A stretch of DNA of 64,000 nt from Lucinisca nassula (lineage: Eukaryota > Mollusca > Bivalvia > Lucinida > Lucinidae). The translations under genes were made by a program, and so were the position numbers. Every line of letters starts with the position of its first letter. The first letter of the stretch is position 1. The notes beneath the pieces are model-generated. The model saw only the letters and a program-made list of their open reading frames with translations. It was not told where the DNA came from and did not search any database. Shown one piece after another: positions 33,865-44,089 of this stretch. The stretch lies in NCBI GenBank assembly GCA_963580285.1, contig OY757011.1, forward strand, positions 114,362,766 to 114,426,765. The letters are read 5' to 3'.

Positions 33865-34669
33865 TGCTAACACGAAAACATGCTGCCTATACAAATACAT
33901 TGTAAATTTTATCGCCGAAAAAATCACAAAATTTAAGATGAAAAATTGTGATATTTTTCTTATTTCTGCTCAAAAAATATATTGTGGGTACTTGTTATAA
34001 CCGCCTCATTTTAATCACAGACAAAATCCCCCCTCTCCTGACAAAATCTCCCTTGTTTGTTAAGGCGGACAAAATCTCCCCCACCATTTGTTTAGGTGAA
34101 CAAAATCCCCTTTGGACATAATCCCAGCTGCTGTTTGTGAAGGTGGACAAAATCCCCCACACCTCCACATGCACAATTACTGATTTTTGAAAATCAATTT
34201 GTATGTACATGTATCATTTTAAAAACTGCAGATTCCAAATCATATTTGGAATATCATAGCTATATTGGTGCTAATGGAGAAATTATTGCAACAAGCAGCT
34301 ACAACAGGTGACAAAATACAGAACAGTAAAATCATCAATGTGACTAAATTCCAACAATGAATAAGAACATTAAAAATGAAACAAAGTACTTCTTTAGTCA
34401 TGGCAAGAGATTTAATTCATTGAACTGATTTAATAGCATAATGTGTATTTACATCATGAAATTTATAAAGAAATGTGTCAAAAAGTCATCACAATAACCA
34501 AGCAGAATTTTCAAAAGTGATACATTATTCTAATGAGGAGGTTCTAATGAGTACCCACAATCTGTATTTTAGAGCTGAATAAAAAAAAATGGGTTTACAG
34601 TAAACCCCAGTTTTACTATATAAAAGTGGGGTTCAAGGAGGTCAGAATTATATAGGTGTTTATGCCATG
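33865..34669. mobile_element. MITE family A copy split by 520 bp
   Basis: The left half (33865-34012) runs CTAACACGAAAACATGC to the palindrome centre (AACCGCCTCATT). The right half (about 34534-34669) resumes AATGAGGAGGTTCTAATGAG and ends GTTTATGCCATG. The intervening DNA (34013-34533) begins with a CAAAATCYCCC-type tandem repeat (34020-34160). Confidence 0.75.
34020..34165. repeat. GACAAAATCCCCC tandem repeat
   Basis: GGACAAAATCTCCC/GGACAAAATCCCCC-type units recur five or six times with short spacers containing TTTGTTWAGG. Confidence 0.75.
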
Positions 34670-34872
34670 TAATGTAGTTCATTAATCATTAGCTTTGACT
34701 GATAAATGCTCCAGACACTACAAATGACCTGTGTCATACAAGATCCTGCACACCTTCATTGATTGTGTCTTAAATTGTTCCAGATAAAACAAAGAGATGT
34801 GTATCTGTCAATGACCCAAACATTACTTCAGTCACCAGGTGTTTTTGTTTTGTATAAGTCCTCCATTTACTA

Positions 34873-35010
34873 TATGAGTGAGTGAGTGTTTGAGTTTTAC
34901 GTCCCACCAACAGCTGAGGTCATACGGAGACGGGACCTCGGTTTAAAGACTCATCCGAAAGTCTGGAGAAGCCCGGGATCGATCCTGCCACCCCTGGTTT
35001 ACAAGGCGAC
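34873..35010 (-). mobile_element. SINE-like fragment
   Basis: GAGTGTTTGAGTTTTACGTC, CCACCAACAGCTGAGGTCAT, ACGGAGACGGGACCTCGG and GGATCGATCCTGCCACC look like the 3' half of another SINE family read in reverse (ACGTAAAACTC end). Only this one copy is in the window. Confidence 0.5.
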
Positions 35011-35289
35011 CATTTACTATATATATTTCCATTTTGATTGAAATGTATTCGAAAGTATTCTAAAAGTATTTGAATACATTTGCAAAGTATTTGTATTCTC
35101 ATTCGAATACATTCATAAAAAATGTATTTTTATTTGTATTCTGTATTCGTGAAATGCAAAGTATTTGTATTTGTATTCGAATACTTTTGAAAGTATTCGA
35201 CCCCAGGCCTGAACCAGACACCGTCGTGATATGACTGAAAAATTGTTGAAAGCGACGTTAAACCCAAATTCACACACTCGTCTTTGCAT

Positions 35290-35535
35290 GTATGTATTGC
35301 TAATATTATTTTTTTATTTGGGACAGCCGTTTGGTCATTTTGTGGGAAAGTAGCTTAAAGGTTTTCCGCTTTCTTTTTTGTGAAGCTGAGCTATTTAATG
35401 TTGGTGCTTTTTTTTTTTTTTTAATTTTTTTTTGTTATTATGTATATTTTTTTTTTTTTTTTTTTGTGTGTTCTTTTGTGTGTGTGTGTGGGGGGGGGTG
35501 GGGGGGGGTCTTGGATTGGCGGTATGGGGTAATTA
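35290..35535 (+). mobile_element. Penelope-like tail remnant after the SINE
   Basis: GTATTGCTAATATT...TTTGGGACAGCCGTTTGGTC ATTTTGTGGGAAAG continues the Penelope 3' tail interrupted at 32317. It degenerates into T- and G-runs (35410-35510). Confidence 0.6.
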
Positions 35536-35539
35536 TATC

Positions 35540-37445
35540 TATTCTTGAGCGTTCCCTTCACTTCCATCTTCCTTTACCATTGTGCCGATTCGATTCAATC
35601 TTCACAGGAATGTTGTATAAGTGGCCTTCTGCAAAAGTAACTTAAAGGGTTTCGCTCCAATGAACAAGATGCCCGCCATAGCTAACACGAGATAAAAAAA
35701 AATTTAAGATGACAACTCTCCATATACCATTGTACCAATTTTATTCAAGGTTCACAGGAATGTTGCTTAGGGGACCAAACTAGCTCAATTGATTTAGCTC
35801 CAATAAGCAAAATAGCCACAAGACTTAAAAATAAAAAAATACTTCAGATGCCTACTCTTCCTAAACCCTTGAGCCAATTTCATTCAAACTTCACAAGATT
35901 ATTGATTGGGTGATCCTCCATAATAGCTAAACTGGTTCTGCTTCAATGAACAAGATTACCGCCAGAGTCAAAACTTGAAAAAAATCTTTAAAAATGGCAA
36001 CTCTTTCTATGCCTTTGGGCCAAATGTTTTATTGCTTCAAAGAATGTTGCTTTGGTGGCCCTCTAGCAAATCAACAAAACTGGTTCTCATTACGATAACA
36101 AACTCGTGTGCTGAGAAATGACGTTTTCCATATCTCCAGAATTAGCTTTTTTCCACCTAAAAACATTCTGATAATTTTCTTATTCTGTTCCAAACATACA
36201 GCATTACGAAAACGTGCCTATATAAATACGTAGTTAATTTTATTGTCGAAATAACGAAAATTTTGAGAGGAAAAATTGTGATATTTTTCTTACTTCTGCA
36301 CAAAATATAGATTGTGGGTACTCGTTAGAACCGCCTCGATTAGGCCGTTCTAACGAGTACCCACACTCTATATTCTAGAGCAGAAATAAGAAAAATAAGG
36401 TTTACCCATGCAAACCCCAGTTTACTATATTAAAGTGGGGTTCAAGGGGGTCAAAATTATATAGGTGTGTTTTCCTGATGTTGTGAGTGCTCGTTGGAAC
36501 CGCCTCATTGAAGCGTTTCTTACGCGTACCTACACATTATGTTTTTAAGCACAAACAAGGAAAAAAATATAGCCCTGCAGACCCCAGTTTTCTCTTTATA
36601 AAGTGGGGCTTAGAGGGGTGTTATCACACGGACTTGTTAACATGATATGCTCCAATGAACAAGACAGTCGCCAGATCTAAAATTATAAAAATTCTATTTC
36701 CTCCTATATCCTTCAGCTATTTTCATTTAAACTTCACATGATTGGTGCCTTTGGGATCCTCTACCAAAATAGCTTACACGGTTCCAGTCCAATGAACAAG
36801 ATGGATGCCAGAGCTAAAAATAGAAAAAAACTCCTCCTATACCCCTTAGGCCTATTCATTTCAACTTCACAGGACTGGTGCTTGGGTGAACCTCTTCCAA
36901 AATAACTAAAACGGTTCCGCTCTAATGAAAAAGATGGCTGCCAGAACTTAACAATAGTAAAATCTTTTAAATGACTGGTCTTCCTACACCATTTCGCCAA
37001 TTTCATTCAAGTTTCACAAGAATGATGCTTTGGGAGCCCTCTAGCAAATGAGCTAAATGTTCCGTTCTTATGAATAAAATGACAAAAAAAAGTAAAATAA
37101 AAGATATGATCTTTAAATGAGAAGTGTTCCTGTGCTTTTTGGCTTCTTTCATTCAAACTTCACAGAAACGCTACCCAGATGTCCCTTCACCAAATAGCTA
37201 AAATAATACCGCTTCATTGAACAAGATGGCCACAAGGGCTAGAAAAAAGATAAATGACTATTCCTATTTTGTACCCTTGGTATAACGTCATTCCAATTTC
37301 ACAAGAGTGTTGCCTAGGTGAGCCGATTCCAAAATAGTTTCACTCCAGTGTACAAGATAACAAATATAAAAATCTTGAAGAATGACAACTCCTCCCGTAC
37401 TATTGAGCCTATTTTATTCAAGCTTCGCGGGTATGTTGCCTTTGG
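35540..37445 (-). repeat. Array of ~150-bp repeats (GCCATCTTG), inverted
   Basis: The reverse-strand equivalent of the 13.1-17.3 kb array: AATGAACAAGATGGCCGCCA, GAGCTAAAAAT, CCAATTTCATTCAAACTTCA, CAGGAATGTTGC and CCCTCTACCAAAATAGCTAA repeat about 11 times. A composite MITE B/A insertion lies at 36088-36649. Confidence 0.75.
36088..36649. mobile_element. MITE B copy split by MITE A copy
   Basis: The family B left arm (CATTACGATAACAAACTCG ... TTCCAAACATACA) stops at 36201. A complete family A copy lies at 36202-36480 (CATTACGAAAACGTGCC to GTGTTTTCCTGATG). Family B then resumes TTGTGAGTGCTCGTTGGAAC and ends CACGGACTTGTTAACATGATA. Family A therefore inserted into B after B was already in place. 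Confidence 0.88.
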
Positions 37446-37544
37446 GACACTTCTATATCCCATAACTCGAGTTCAGGTGTTCGATCCTAATATGTTATAT
37501 TCATATTTTTATCATGCTAACTGGATATAGATTTATGCTTGTTC

Positions 37545-37660
37545 TGAAATTAAGATTTCGCTAAATGTTTTATATTATAAGTTGCATTTGGTGAAATCTT
37601 AATTTCGAGAAATCTAGAATTTCTCGAAATTAAGATTTCACTAAATGTTTAAAGCATTGC
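37545..37660. repeat. Small foldback (GAAATTAAGATTTC)
   Basis: TGAAATTAAGATTTCGCTAA ATG, its inverse GTGAAATCTTAATTTCGAG, then GAAATCTAGAATTTCTCGAA ATTAAGATTTCACTAAATG form two overlapping hairpins. Confidence 0.75.
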
Positions 37661-38282
37661 TAGCTTAAAGAACTCATCAGTGGTAAAATGTTAACTATCC
37701 AAGCAAGTACAATGTCTAATTCAGAGGTATGTTTTCTGAAAATGTGAGTAGATTTTTGCAGACACAAAAGCTACTTTTACCATAATTGTCATTTTAAATG
37801 GTCAAAGTTTAAACGATACATTAATTTACGACTTCGTTGGTTTCCAATCTGGACTAAAAAATAAAAGAATTGCTATCTTTGCTCTATTTTTGCTAGAAAA
37901 ACTAACAAGAAAAATGTGTCACTGTCGGATCCACACACAAACGGACACATTGACTCCTATATACCTATATCTCAAACTCCGTTTGCGGGGGTATAATAAA
38001 CAGCGCGGCATTGTAGAAAAAGTTTTTTTTGTTGTTTTTTTTTGTTTTGTTTTGTTTGTTTGTTTGTTGTTTTTTTTTTGTTTTTTGTTTTTGTTTTGTT
38101 TTTCCTTAGTCAAAAAGATATTTTCTATCCAAGGACGTTGCCAGATAACACGCTTAGAGTTTAATAGTGAAATCATTCACGTTTTGTAAGATTTTAAATT
38201 TCACGTGGCCATGAAAAAGTAATAAAATGTTGTGAAAAAGAGGTAATCCTTTGGAAGCAAGGACTACATAACGGAACTGAAA

Positions 38283-38567
38283 CATTACGCTAACACACCT
38301 ATACGAATATATTGCCACTTTTATCGCTGAAAAAAAAAATGAAAATTTTATGATGAAAAATTGTGATATTTTTTCTTATTTCTGCTCAAAATATAGATTG
38401 TGGGCACTGGTTAGAACCGCCTCATCGAGGCGGTTCTAACGAGTAACCACAATCTATATTTTAGAGCAGAAATAAGAAAAATAGGGTATACCCCCGGAAA
38501 CCCCAGTTTTAATATATAAAAGTGGGGTTCGAGGGGGTCAGAATTATATAGGCGTGTTGGCGTGAAG
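38283..38567. mobile_element. MITE family A copy, complete
   Basis: CATTACGCTAACACACCTAT to GGCGTGTTGGCGTGAAG. The central palindrome is at 38385-38465 with a perfect GAACCGCCTCATCGAGGCGG TTC core. Confidence 0.9.
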
Positions 38568-39024
38568 GGTACTGAAAACTATGGAGTGTGTCAGATTTTT
38601 CTGGGCCAGACTAGCTAGTTTATTTAAATAGATATATAAATTCAAACTCATTATTCGGATTAACTTTATTTACTTGCAACAGAATAGTTTTGCCGAGAAT
38701 ATCTAATTTAAGGCCTGATTATCGGCCTAGGTCAGTTTCGGACACAATTTATACTGCGGAATATAACCAATTTTATTTTTGTTTTCTCTAAAATATAGAA
38801 AATTGCTTACGCACACGTACGCACGCAGACACACACAAGTTGTTGAAAGGTGATTTTTATTTTAGAGCGCATAGAGCAAATACTGAACTACTAGGATTTC
38901 TCAGTAAAGGGGGGAAAACTCTAAAAAGAAGTTTAGAGATTGGCGCTGCACAGTATTGTTCAGTATTGATCTTCGCTGAAAACGACGTCACAGTCATGAT
39001 TTCGAAAGGCATGTAAACTTCATC

Positions 39025-39112
39025 TGCAAGACAGGTGGTTTTTCTCCGAGTACTCCGGTTTGCCTACCTCTGATTAACGATCGGCTCAAAAAAAGTGAAA
39101 TAGTCTTAAAAG
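39025..39112 (+). mobile_element. SINE-2 3' fragment
   Basis: GACAGGTGGTTTTTCTCCGA, GTACTCCGGTTTGCCTACCT and CTGATTAACGATCGGCTC match the 3' body of the SINE at 4376-4568; the tRNA head is absent. Confidence 0.7.
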
Positions 39113-39123
39113 GACAGTAAAAT

Positions 39124-39374
39124 CATCACGAAAACACGCCTATGTAATTTTGATATAGTAAAACTGGGGTTTCCGGGGGGGGGGGTATACCTTATTTTTC
39201 TTATTTCTGCTCTAAAATATAGATTGGGGGTGCTCGATGAGGCGGTTCTAACGAGTGCCCACAATCTATATTTTGAGCAGAAATAAGAAAAATATCACAA
39301 TTTGTTATCTTAAAATTTTCGTTTTTTCGGCTATAAAGGTTACAACGTGTATGTATAGGGGTGTTTTCGTAATG
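39124..39374. mobile_element. MITE family A copy
   Basis: CATCACGAAAACACGCC to GGGGTGTTTTCGTAATG. The left half of the central palindrome has a short deletion, so it reads GGTGCTCGATGAGGCGG, and the hairpin is asymmetric. A G-run lies at 39176-39186. Confidence 0.85.
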
Positions 39375-39461
39375 CAAAACCAAAAAATAAAAAAAAAAAA
39401 TCTAAGGGGTTAACGGATTCATCTGCCATTTCATGTCTGTCTTTGTTACCTGCAAGTTTTG

Positions 39462-39744
39462 CATCACGAAAATAATTAATATATAATATAATATAATATA
39501 TAATTTTGACCCCTGAAACCCCAATTTCATAAAGTAAAACTGGGGTCTGTAGGGGTAACCCTTATTTTTCTTATTTCTGCTCTAAAATATAGATTGTGGG
39601 CCTCTAACGGTTCTAACGAGTATCCACAATCTATTTTTTGAGCAGACATAAGAAAAATATCTTAAAATTCTCGTTTTTTTTTTTTTTTTTTTTTTTTGGC
39701 GGTAAAGTTTACCATGTATTTGTAGAGGCGTGTTTTCGTAATTG
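39462..39744. mobile_element. MITE family A copy with TATAA expansion
   Basis: CATCACGAAAATAATTAATA is followed by a short ATATAATATA repeat inside the terminal repeat. The copy ends GGCGTGTTTTCGTAATT. The central palindrome core is deleted to CTCTAACGG, and a 25-nt T-run is at 39674-39698. Confidence 0.8.
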
Positions 39745-39906
39745 TGAAGACCGAAACCAGCCCGAAGGAGTTGCAATTTAATGCGTGTTGTTGTTATCCA
39801 CCCCCCTTCACCTATTTGAAGCACTCTGTCTCTTGAACAAATGCATGCACTCTGCTTGCTGGTTACATCACGATGACAGGAGACATGAGGTATTGCTGGC
39901 TTAAAC

Positions 39907-40307
39907 CATTACAAAAACACGCCTATACCAATACATGGACTATTTTACCGACGAAAAATCGAAAATTTCATGATGAAAAATTTGATATTTTTCTTATTTC
40001 TGCTCAAAATATAGATTGTGGATACTCGTTAGAACCGCCTCGATGAGGCGGTTCTAACCAGTGCCCACAATCTATATTTTGAGCAGAAATAAGAAAAAAT
40101 ATCACAATTTTTCATCATAAAATTTTCATTTTTTTTTTCAGCGATAAAAGTGGCAATATATTCGATGAGGCGGTTCTAACGAGTACCCACAACCTATATT
40201 TTATAGCAGAAATAAGAAAAATAAGGTTTACCCCTGTCAACCCAAGATTTACTATATAAAAGTGGGGTTCAAGGGGGTCAAAATTATATAGGCGTGTCTT
40301 CGTGATG
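39907..40307. mobile_element. MITE family A, composite copy
   Basis: CATTACAAAAACACGCC to GGCGTGTCTTCGTGATG, but longer than usual. After one complete palindrome and a right arm (to about 40163) the copy re-enters a half palindrome (CGATGAGGCGGTTCTAACGA) and the other arm type, as if two copies recombined. Confidence 0.8.
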
Positions 40308-40312
40308 CTTTT

Positions 40313-40590
40313 TTTCAAGGTCACAGGCTAAAAGCTGTTTTAACAATGGCCAACTTTAGATAACTGAGTCACTCTGTTACCAGTTGGCCATTGTTAAAAC
40401 AGCTTTTTAGCCTGTGACCTTGAAAATAAGGTCGTTTTGCTGGCTTAGACCTTATTTTGAAGGTCACAGACTAAAAAGCTGTTTTAACAATGGCCAAGAT
40501 AACTGAGTCACTCTATTACCAGTTGGCCATTGTTAAAACAGCTGTTTAGCCTGTGACCTTGAAAATAAGGTCTAAGCCAGCAAAACCCAT
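40313..40590. repeat. Two tandem hairpins (AAGGTCACAGRCTAAAAAGC)
   Basis: Each hairpin has arms AAGGTCACAGGCTAAAAGCT GTTTTAACAATGGCCAA and the inverse, around GATAACTGAGTCACTCTGTTACCAG-type loops. The first spans about 40316-40426, the second 40460-40565. They are joined by TTTTGCTGGCTTAGACCTTA, which is itself repeated inverted at 40565-40585. Confidence 0.9.
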
Positions 40591-40789
40591 CATCGTTATG
40601 TAACCAGCAGGCAGGGTGCATGTATTTGTTCAGGAGACAGAGTGCTTCAAACAGGCTATGCCAATGCTGAAGCCGACGCTGACGGAATCCATACCAAACA
40701 CAAAATGTTTCCTCTTCTCTTTGGTGAAGGGGGTTGGATAACAACAACAAGCATTAAATTGTTGACGAGATAGAAAACTAACCAAAGTA

Positions 40790-41345
40790 GAAGTAAAACA
40801 AAGATCAGGAATTGATACAATTAACTTACTCCACCCATAAAAGACACCAAAGGGAAAGAAATACAAACATTAAGCGACCAGACCATAATGGAAACCTAAA
40901 CAAAGGAAGGCCATAAGGACAGTTACTTTCCCACAAAATGGCCATATGGCCATCCAAAACCAAAAGACACAAGTGATACACACAGTAAGTAACAAACAAC
41001 AACATAAATAAATCGCCACAGAAGAGCCGCCTTGGAACGGTCAGTGGAAGATTTCCACTGGGGGGCTTAAATCGATTTTACGTGGCCACAATCCTCGCCC
41101 TTACTTCCGTCGCGATTTAGACAAATAATTTGTTCAGTCCGCATGAAGGCCTCCTAACTCATCAGTGCAACATCTCCGTGAACACAAAAATCAAAGAACC
41201 ACAGAGGTGAGACAACGGTGAGGACTCGACAGCAAGAAACCACTAAAATGCTGGAGCAAAAGAAAACCAACAGTTAGACTCCGATGAGCCCGACCAGAGA
41301 CAGAGCATCAGGCACCAACCAACATTATCTCTCTAATTTTCAATA
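40790..41345 (-). mobile_element. Penelope-like 3' region of the 41-43 kb copy
   Basis: Non-coding tail on the minus strand, in order from 41345 down: TTGGTGCCTGATGCTCTG, CTGTCGAGTCCTCACCGTTG, AAATCGCGACGGAAGTAAGG, AATCGATTTAAGCCCCCCAG, TTCCACTGACCGTTCCAAGG, GATCTTTGTTTTACTTCTAC. The end is near 40793. Confidence 0.85.
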
Positions 41346-41350
41346 AGCCT

Positions 41351-43345
41351 TTACGTTGGAGCCGTCATAGAATCTGAGGCTTGACCCACCGGCGTGCAAT
41401 TAAAGAGGGAAGCAAAGTTGCCAACCGTGATTGGGTTAACTACCATGCATGCAGTCTGTCGTATAATATCCATGTTGTACCCAATCTTTTTATATCGAAG
41501 AATGATTTTACGAAATTGGGTGCTGAAGTCATTGCGGTTATATATTTTTCTGAACTTATATACTAAGTCACCATAAAATTCGGGTTCCGATAGACCTTGT
41601 TGCAGAAGAGATTTAAGTCCAATATTGAATTTTGAAATTAAATCAGAATGGCGTCTAAAAAATTTTGAAAAGGCTTTGCGTAGTTTATGGTACCGATAAC
41701 CCTGATTAAGGAGTTTAGCCGTTAATAATTTATTACGAGTGTTGAAGTCAGTTACATGACTACACACTCTAGCAAATCGAATTAATTGTGAAATATAAAC
41801 GCCATAGGATGGCGCACGAGGAACATCACCATCCAAAAAAAGGAAAATTTACAATCTCAAAATCAAAGTCATCGCGTTTATCATAAATTTTGCACGAAAC
41901 AAATCCATCTACAATAGATAGATGTAAATCCAAAAACGGGACCTCGGTATCAGAAAAATTTGCTTTATTTAACTGAAGTTCTAGGGGGTAAATCTGACTG
42001 ATCAAACCATCAAAATAGGTATTATCAATATTTAATAAATCATCTAAATATCTAGAAGTAGAGCTAAAAGCTTCAATAATTTCAGATTGGTTATCAATGG
42101 AAAGCGACAAAATGAAGTCTCTTTCAAAACAATACAAGAACAGATCAGCCACAAGAGGTGCGCAATTAGTACCCATCGGAATACCCACAATTTGTCTAAA
42201 TAACTTAGTACCGAATCTAATATAAATATTGTCAAGTAGAAAGGTGAGGGCATCACACACTTTCTGACATGACCAAAGTGTATAATTCTTATGCTCTTTA
42301 GAAGTGAAAAATGCATTTCTGACATTACATGCAAGATAGAGAGAATCTTCTCTGTGAAAAGCCCATTCAATTAAATCATTAAGCTTTTCTTTTATAAGAT
42401 TATGAGGAAGTGTAGTGTAAAGAGTGGAAAAATCGTAGGTAGACAGACTAGAAACACGAAAATGTCTAGATTTCAATTTATTTAAAACCTCATTCGAATT
42501 TTTTATAGACCAAAACAGATTTCTTCCTGATCTTTCAAAGACTTTATCACAATATTTAATCACCTGCGTTTTAATAGCGGTAAGACAGGAAGTTAATAAT
42601 TTAGAAAGTTCAGTGGTAGTGCAAGAGCTAGAATTTGCAATAAACCGTGCTTTGTAAGGTTTTTTATGAAGTTTTGGTAACCAGTATAGCGTAGGAAGCT
42701 TGTCTTGGCCTTCGTTAACACACACAGCAAACTTGGTGGCTGAAAGACAAACATGTTTATCTACTATAGCTCTCTCTCTTCAGCTAAAGGCTGAAGTTCA
42801 TAGGCTTCATAGGAAATCTTCCACTGACCGTTCCAAGGCGACTCTTCTGTGGCGATTTATTTATGTTGTTGTTTGTTACTTGCTGTTTGTGTCACTTGTG
42901 TCTTTTAATTTTGGATGGTAACTGTCCATATGGCCTTCCTTTGTTTAGGTTTCCATTATGGTCTGGTCGCTTAATGTTTGTATTTCTTTCCCTTTGGTGT
43001 CTTTTATGGATGGAGTAAGTTAATTGTATCAATTCCTGATCTTTGTTTTACTTCTACTTTAGTACCACCAAGCTCCTGCTTAAGCGTGTTAACATAGTGG
43101 AACCGTCACACAACGACGACGTTGTTAGCGCCTTGTCTGCAGGGGCCAAAACAAACTTCTTATGAGATTCTTGAATACCTAGTTTAAGATGACGTAAAGA
43201 CGTCTTGGGCTTAGGAGGTAATAAGTTAGTATTTTGAGAAAAGAAAGAAATGCGTTTATTCACTAGTTTTAAAATGCTAAGTTTCCAGTCCTTAGAAAGC
43301 TCATATATTACCTTGGCGTAATTCCTCTTGAATGCGTAAAATTAC
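41351..43345 (-). pseudogene. Penelope-like element reverse transcriptase ORF
   Basis: The most complete Penelope-like copy here. From about 43345 down: FKRNYAKVIYELSKDWKLSI, NTNLLPPKPKTSLRHL, KFVLAPADKA (family motif), then an insertion (42800-43062). The RT proper follows: TLYWLPKLHKKPYKARFI, STYDFSTLYTTLPHNLIKEK, QIVGIPMGTNCAPLVADLFL, SRYLDDLLNIDNTYFD (catalytic DD intact), VPFLDLHLSIVDGFVSCKIY. A one-base gain in a T-run at about 41836 (seven, against six in the 13.7-kb copy) shifts the frame before DGDVPRAPSYGVYISQLIRF, KLLNQGYRYHKLRKAFSKFF and NPITVGNFASLFNCTPVGQA. The protein stops at 41351 without a C-terminal GIY-YIG nuclease, unlike canonical Penelope. An N-terminal nuclease, as in Naiad-type elements, would lie beyond 43345, where homology stops. 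Confidence 0.93.
42800..43062 (+). mobile_element. Penelope-like 3' terminal block inserted in the RT ORF
   Basis: TCTTCCACTGACCGTTCCAA to GTTTTACTTCTACTTT lies inside, and opposite to, the RT frame, between the LAPADKA segment and the LPKLHK segment. It is a short 5'-truncated copy of the same family's tail, or the inverted junction that Penelope elements often carry. Confidence 0.85.
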
Positions 43346-43394
43346 CAGAATTATTGTCATCATCTCCAGTGTTGATGAAGACACAGCTGTTCAT

Positions 43395-43516
43395 CATGTT
43401 TACATGTCCGTGAAATGAACACCCGTCTACCCCCACTATATATAGAGAAAACTTGGGTTTACAGGGGTATACATTATTTTTATTATTTCTATTCTAAGAC
43501 ATAGGTTGTGGGTACG
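43395..43516 (-). mobile_element. MITE family B partial copy
   Basis: CATGTCCGTGAAATGAACAC starts the inverted B end. The CCCCACTATATATAGAGAAA/ACTTGGGG hairpin and AAGACATAGGTTGTGGGTAC follow; it is lost at the central palindrome. Confidence 0.7.
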
Positions 43517-43907
43517 ACGACCGATACACAAAAATGCATTGATTTAGATAGGAGATTACTGTTTAATAAGTCGGCATTGAATGCTACATTATATCCCGAT
43601 TAAACTGATATTTTTTCCGCGGTTTTATCGCCACGACAATTTGGTCCTTTTTCGGGTTATTTGTTACAACCATTCAAATGATTAAAATATATAGCAAAAT
43701 GAAGAAATCAAAGCACTGAGAGTGCTGATGGAGCGTAGCTTTTATAATTTGATTTAGCGTCTGATTGGTATTTTAATTCAGGCTCATATTGATCCAATGA
43801 ACATAGCTGTTTGAAGCTATTCTGGGCCAGAAGTCGTGTTAAAGCAACAAGACCTATATTGAAATTAACTCACGCTAAGGTGTAGACCTCGCAACAACTA
43901 TCACGAA

Positions 43908-44085
43908 AACACGCCTGTACAAATACATTGTCAATTTTTCGGCAAAAAATGGAAATTTTTAGATACAAAATTGTGATTTTTCTTATCTCTACTCAAAACA
44001 TTAATTTCGGGGACTTGATTGAACCGCCTTGACGAGGCAGTTTTATCAAGTACCCACAATCAATGTTTTTGAGCAATACAACAAC
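43908..44085. mobile_element. MITE family A, left half
   Basis: ATCACGAAAACACGCCTGTA, a decayed arm, and a diverged but still paired palindrome (TTGATTGAACCGCCTTGACG AGGCAGTTTTATCAAG). The other arm is missing. Confidence 0.7.
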
Positions 44086-44089
44086 CATG

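Larger units (their letters stand above)
32579..35219. mobile_element. Non-autonomous hAT element with 8-bp duplication
   Basis: The element at 32587-35211 (2625 bp) has termini CAGACCTGGGGT and, inverted, CAGGCCTGGGGT. It is flanked by the 8-bp duplication AACCAGAC (32579-32586, 35212-35219), the hAT signature. Both ends are packed with GTATTCGAATAC/AATACTTT-type motifs in both orientations, typical subterminal transposase-binding clusters. No transposase ORF is present. A MITE A copy and a SINE scrap lie inside. Confidence 0.93.
32303..35292 (+). mobile_element. tRNA-derived SINE (RUDI/V-type) split by hAT element
   Basis: A tRNA-like head (GATAGCTCAGTTGGAAGAGT, then GGGTTCGATCCCGGGC: A and B boxes) starts at 32318. 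The body continues to 32586 and resumes after the hAT element at 35220-35277 with GAAAGCGACGTTAAACCC. The SINE is flanked by a perfect 15-bp target duplication TCGTCTTTGCATGTA (32303-32317 and 35278-35292). Net SINE length is about 327 bp. Assignment to a named mollusc SINE family is from memory of the GCGACGTTAAAC end and is tentative; the SINE call itself is firm. Confidence 0.93.
39765..40757. repeat. ~1-kb foldback enclosing a MITE and two tandem hairpins
   Basis: Outer arms pair 39772-39895 (TTTAATGCGTGTTGTTGTTA TCCACC, AGCACTCTGTCTC, GCTTGCTGGTTACATCACG, TTGCTGGCTTA) with 40575-40757 read in reverse. The right arm has about 65 bp not in the left. The interior holds a MITE A copy (39907-40307) and then two ~125-bp hairpins in tandem. 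Confidence 0.85.

Noticed and set aside
37890..38189. 99-codon ORF with a hydrophobic run
   Set aside because: The hydrophobic part is a T/G homopolymer stretch; there is no family resemblance.
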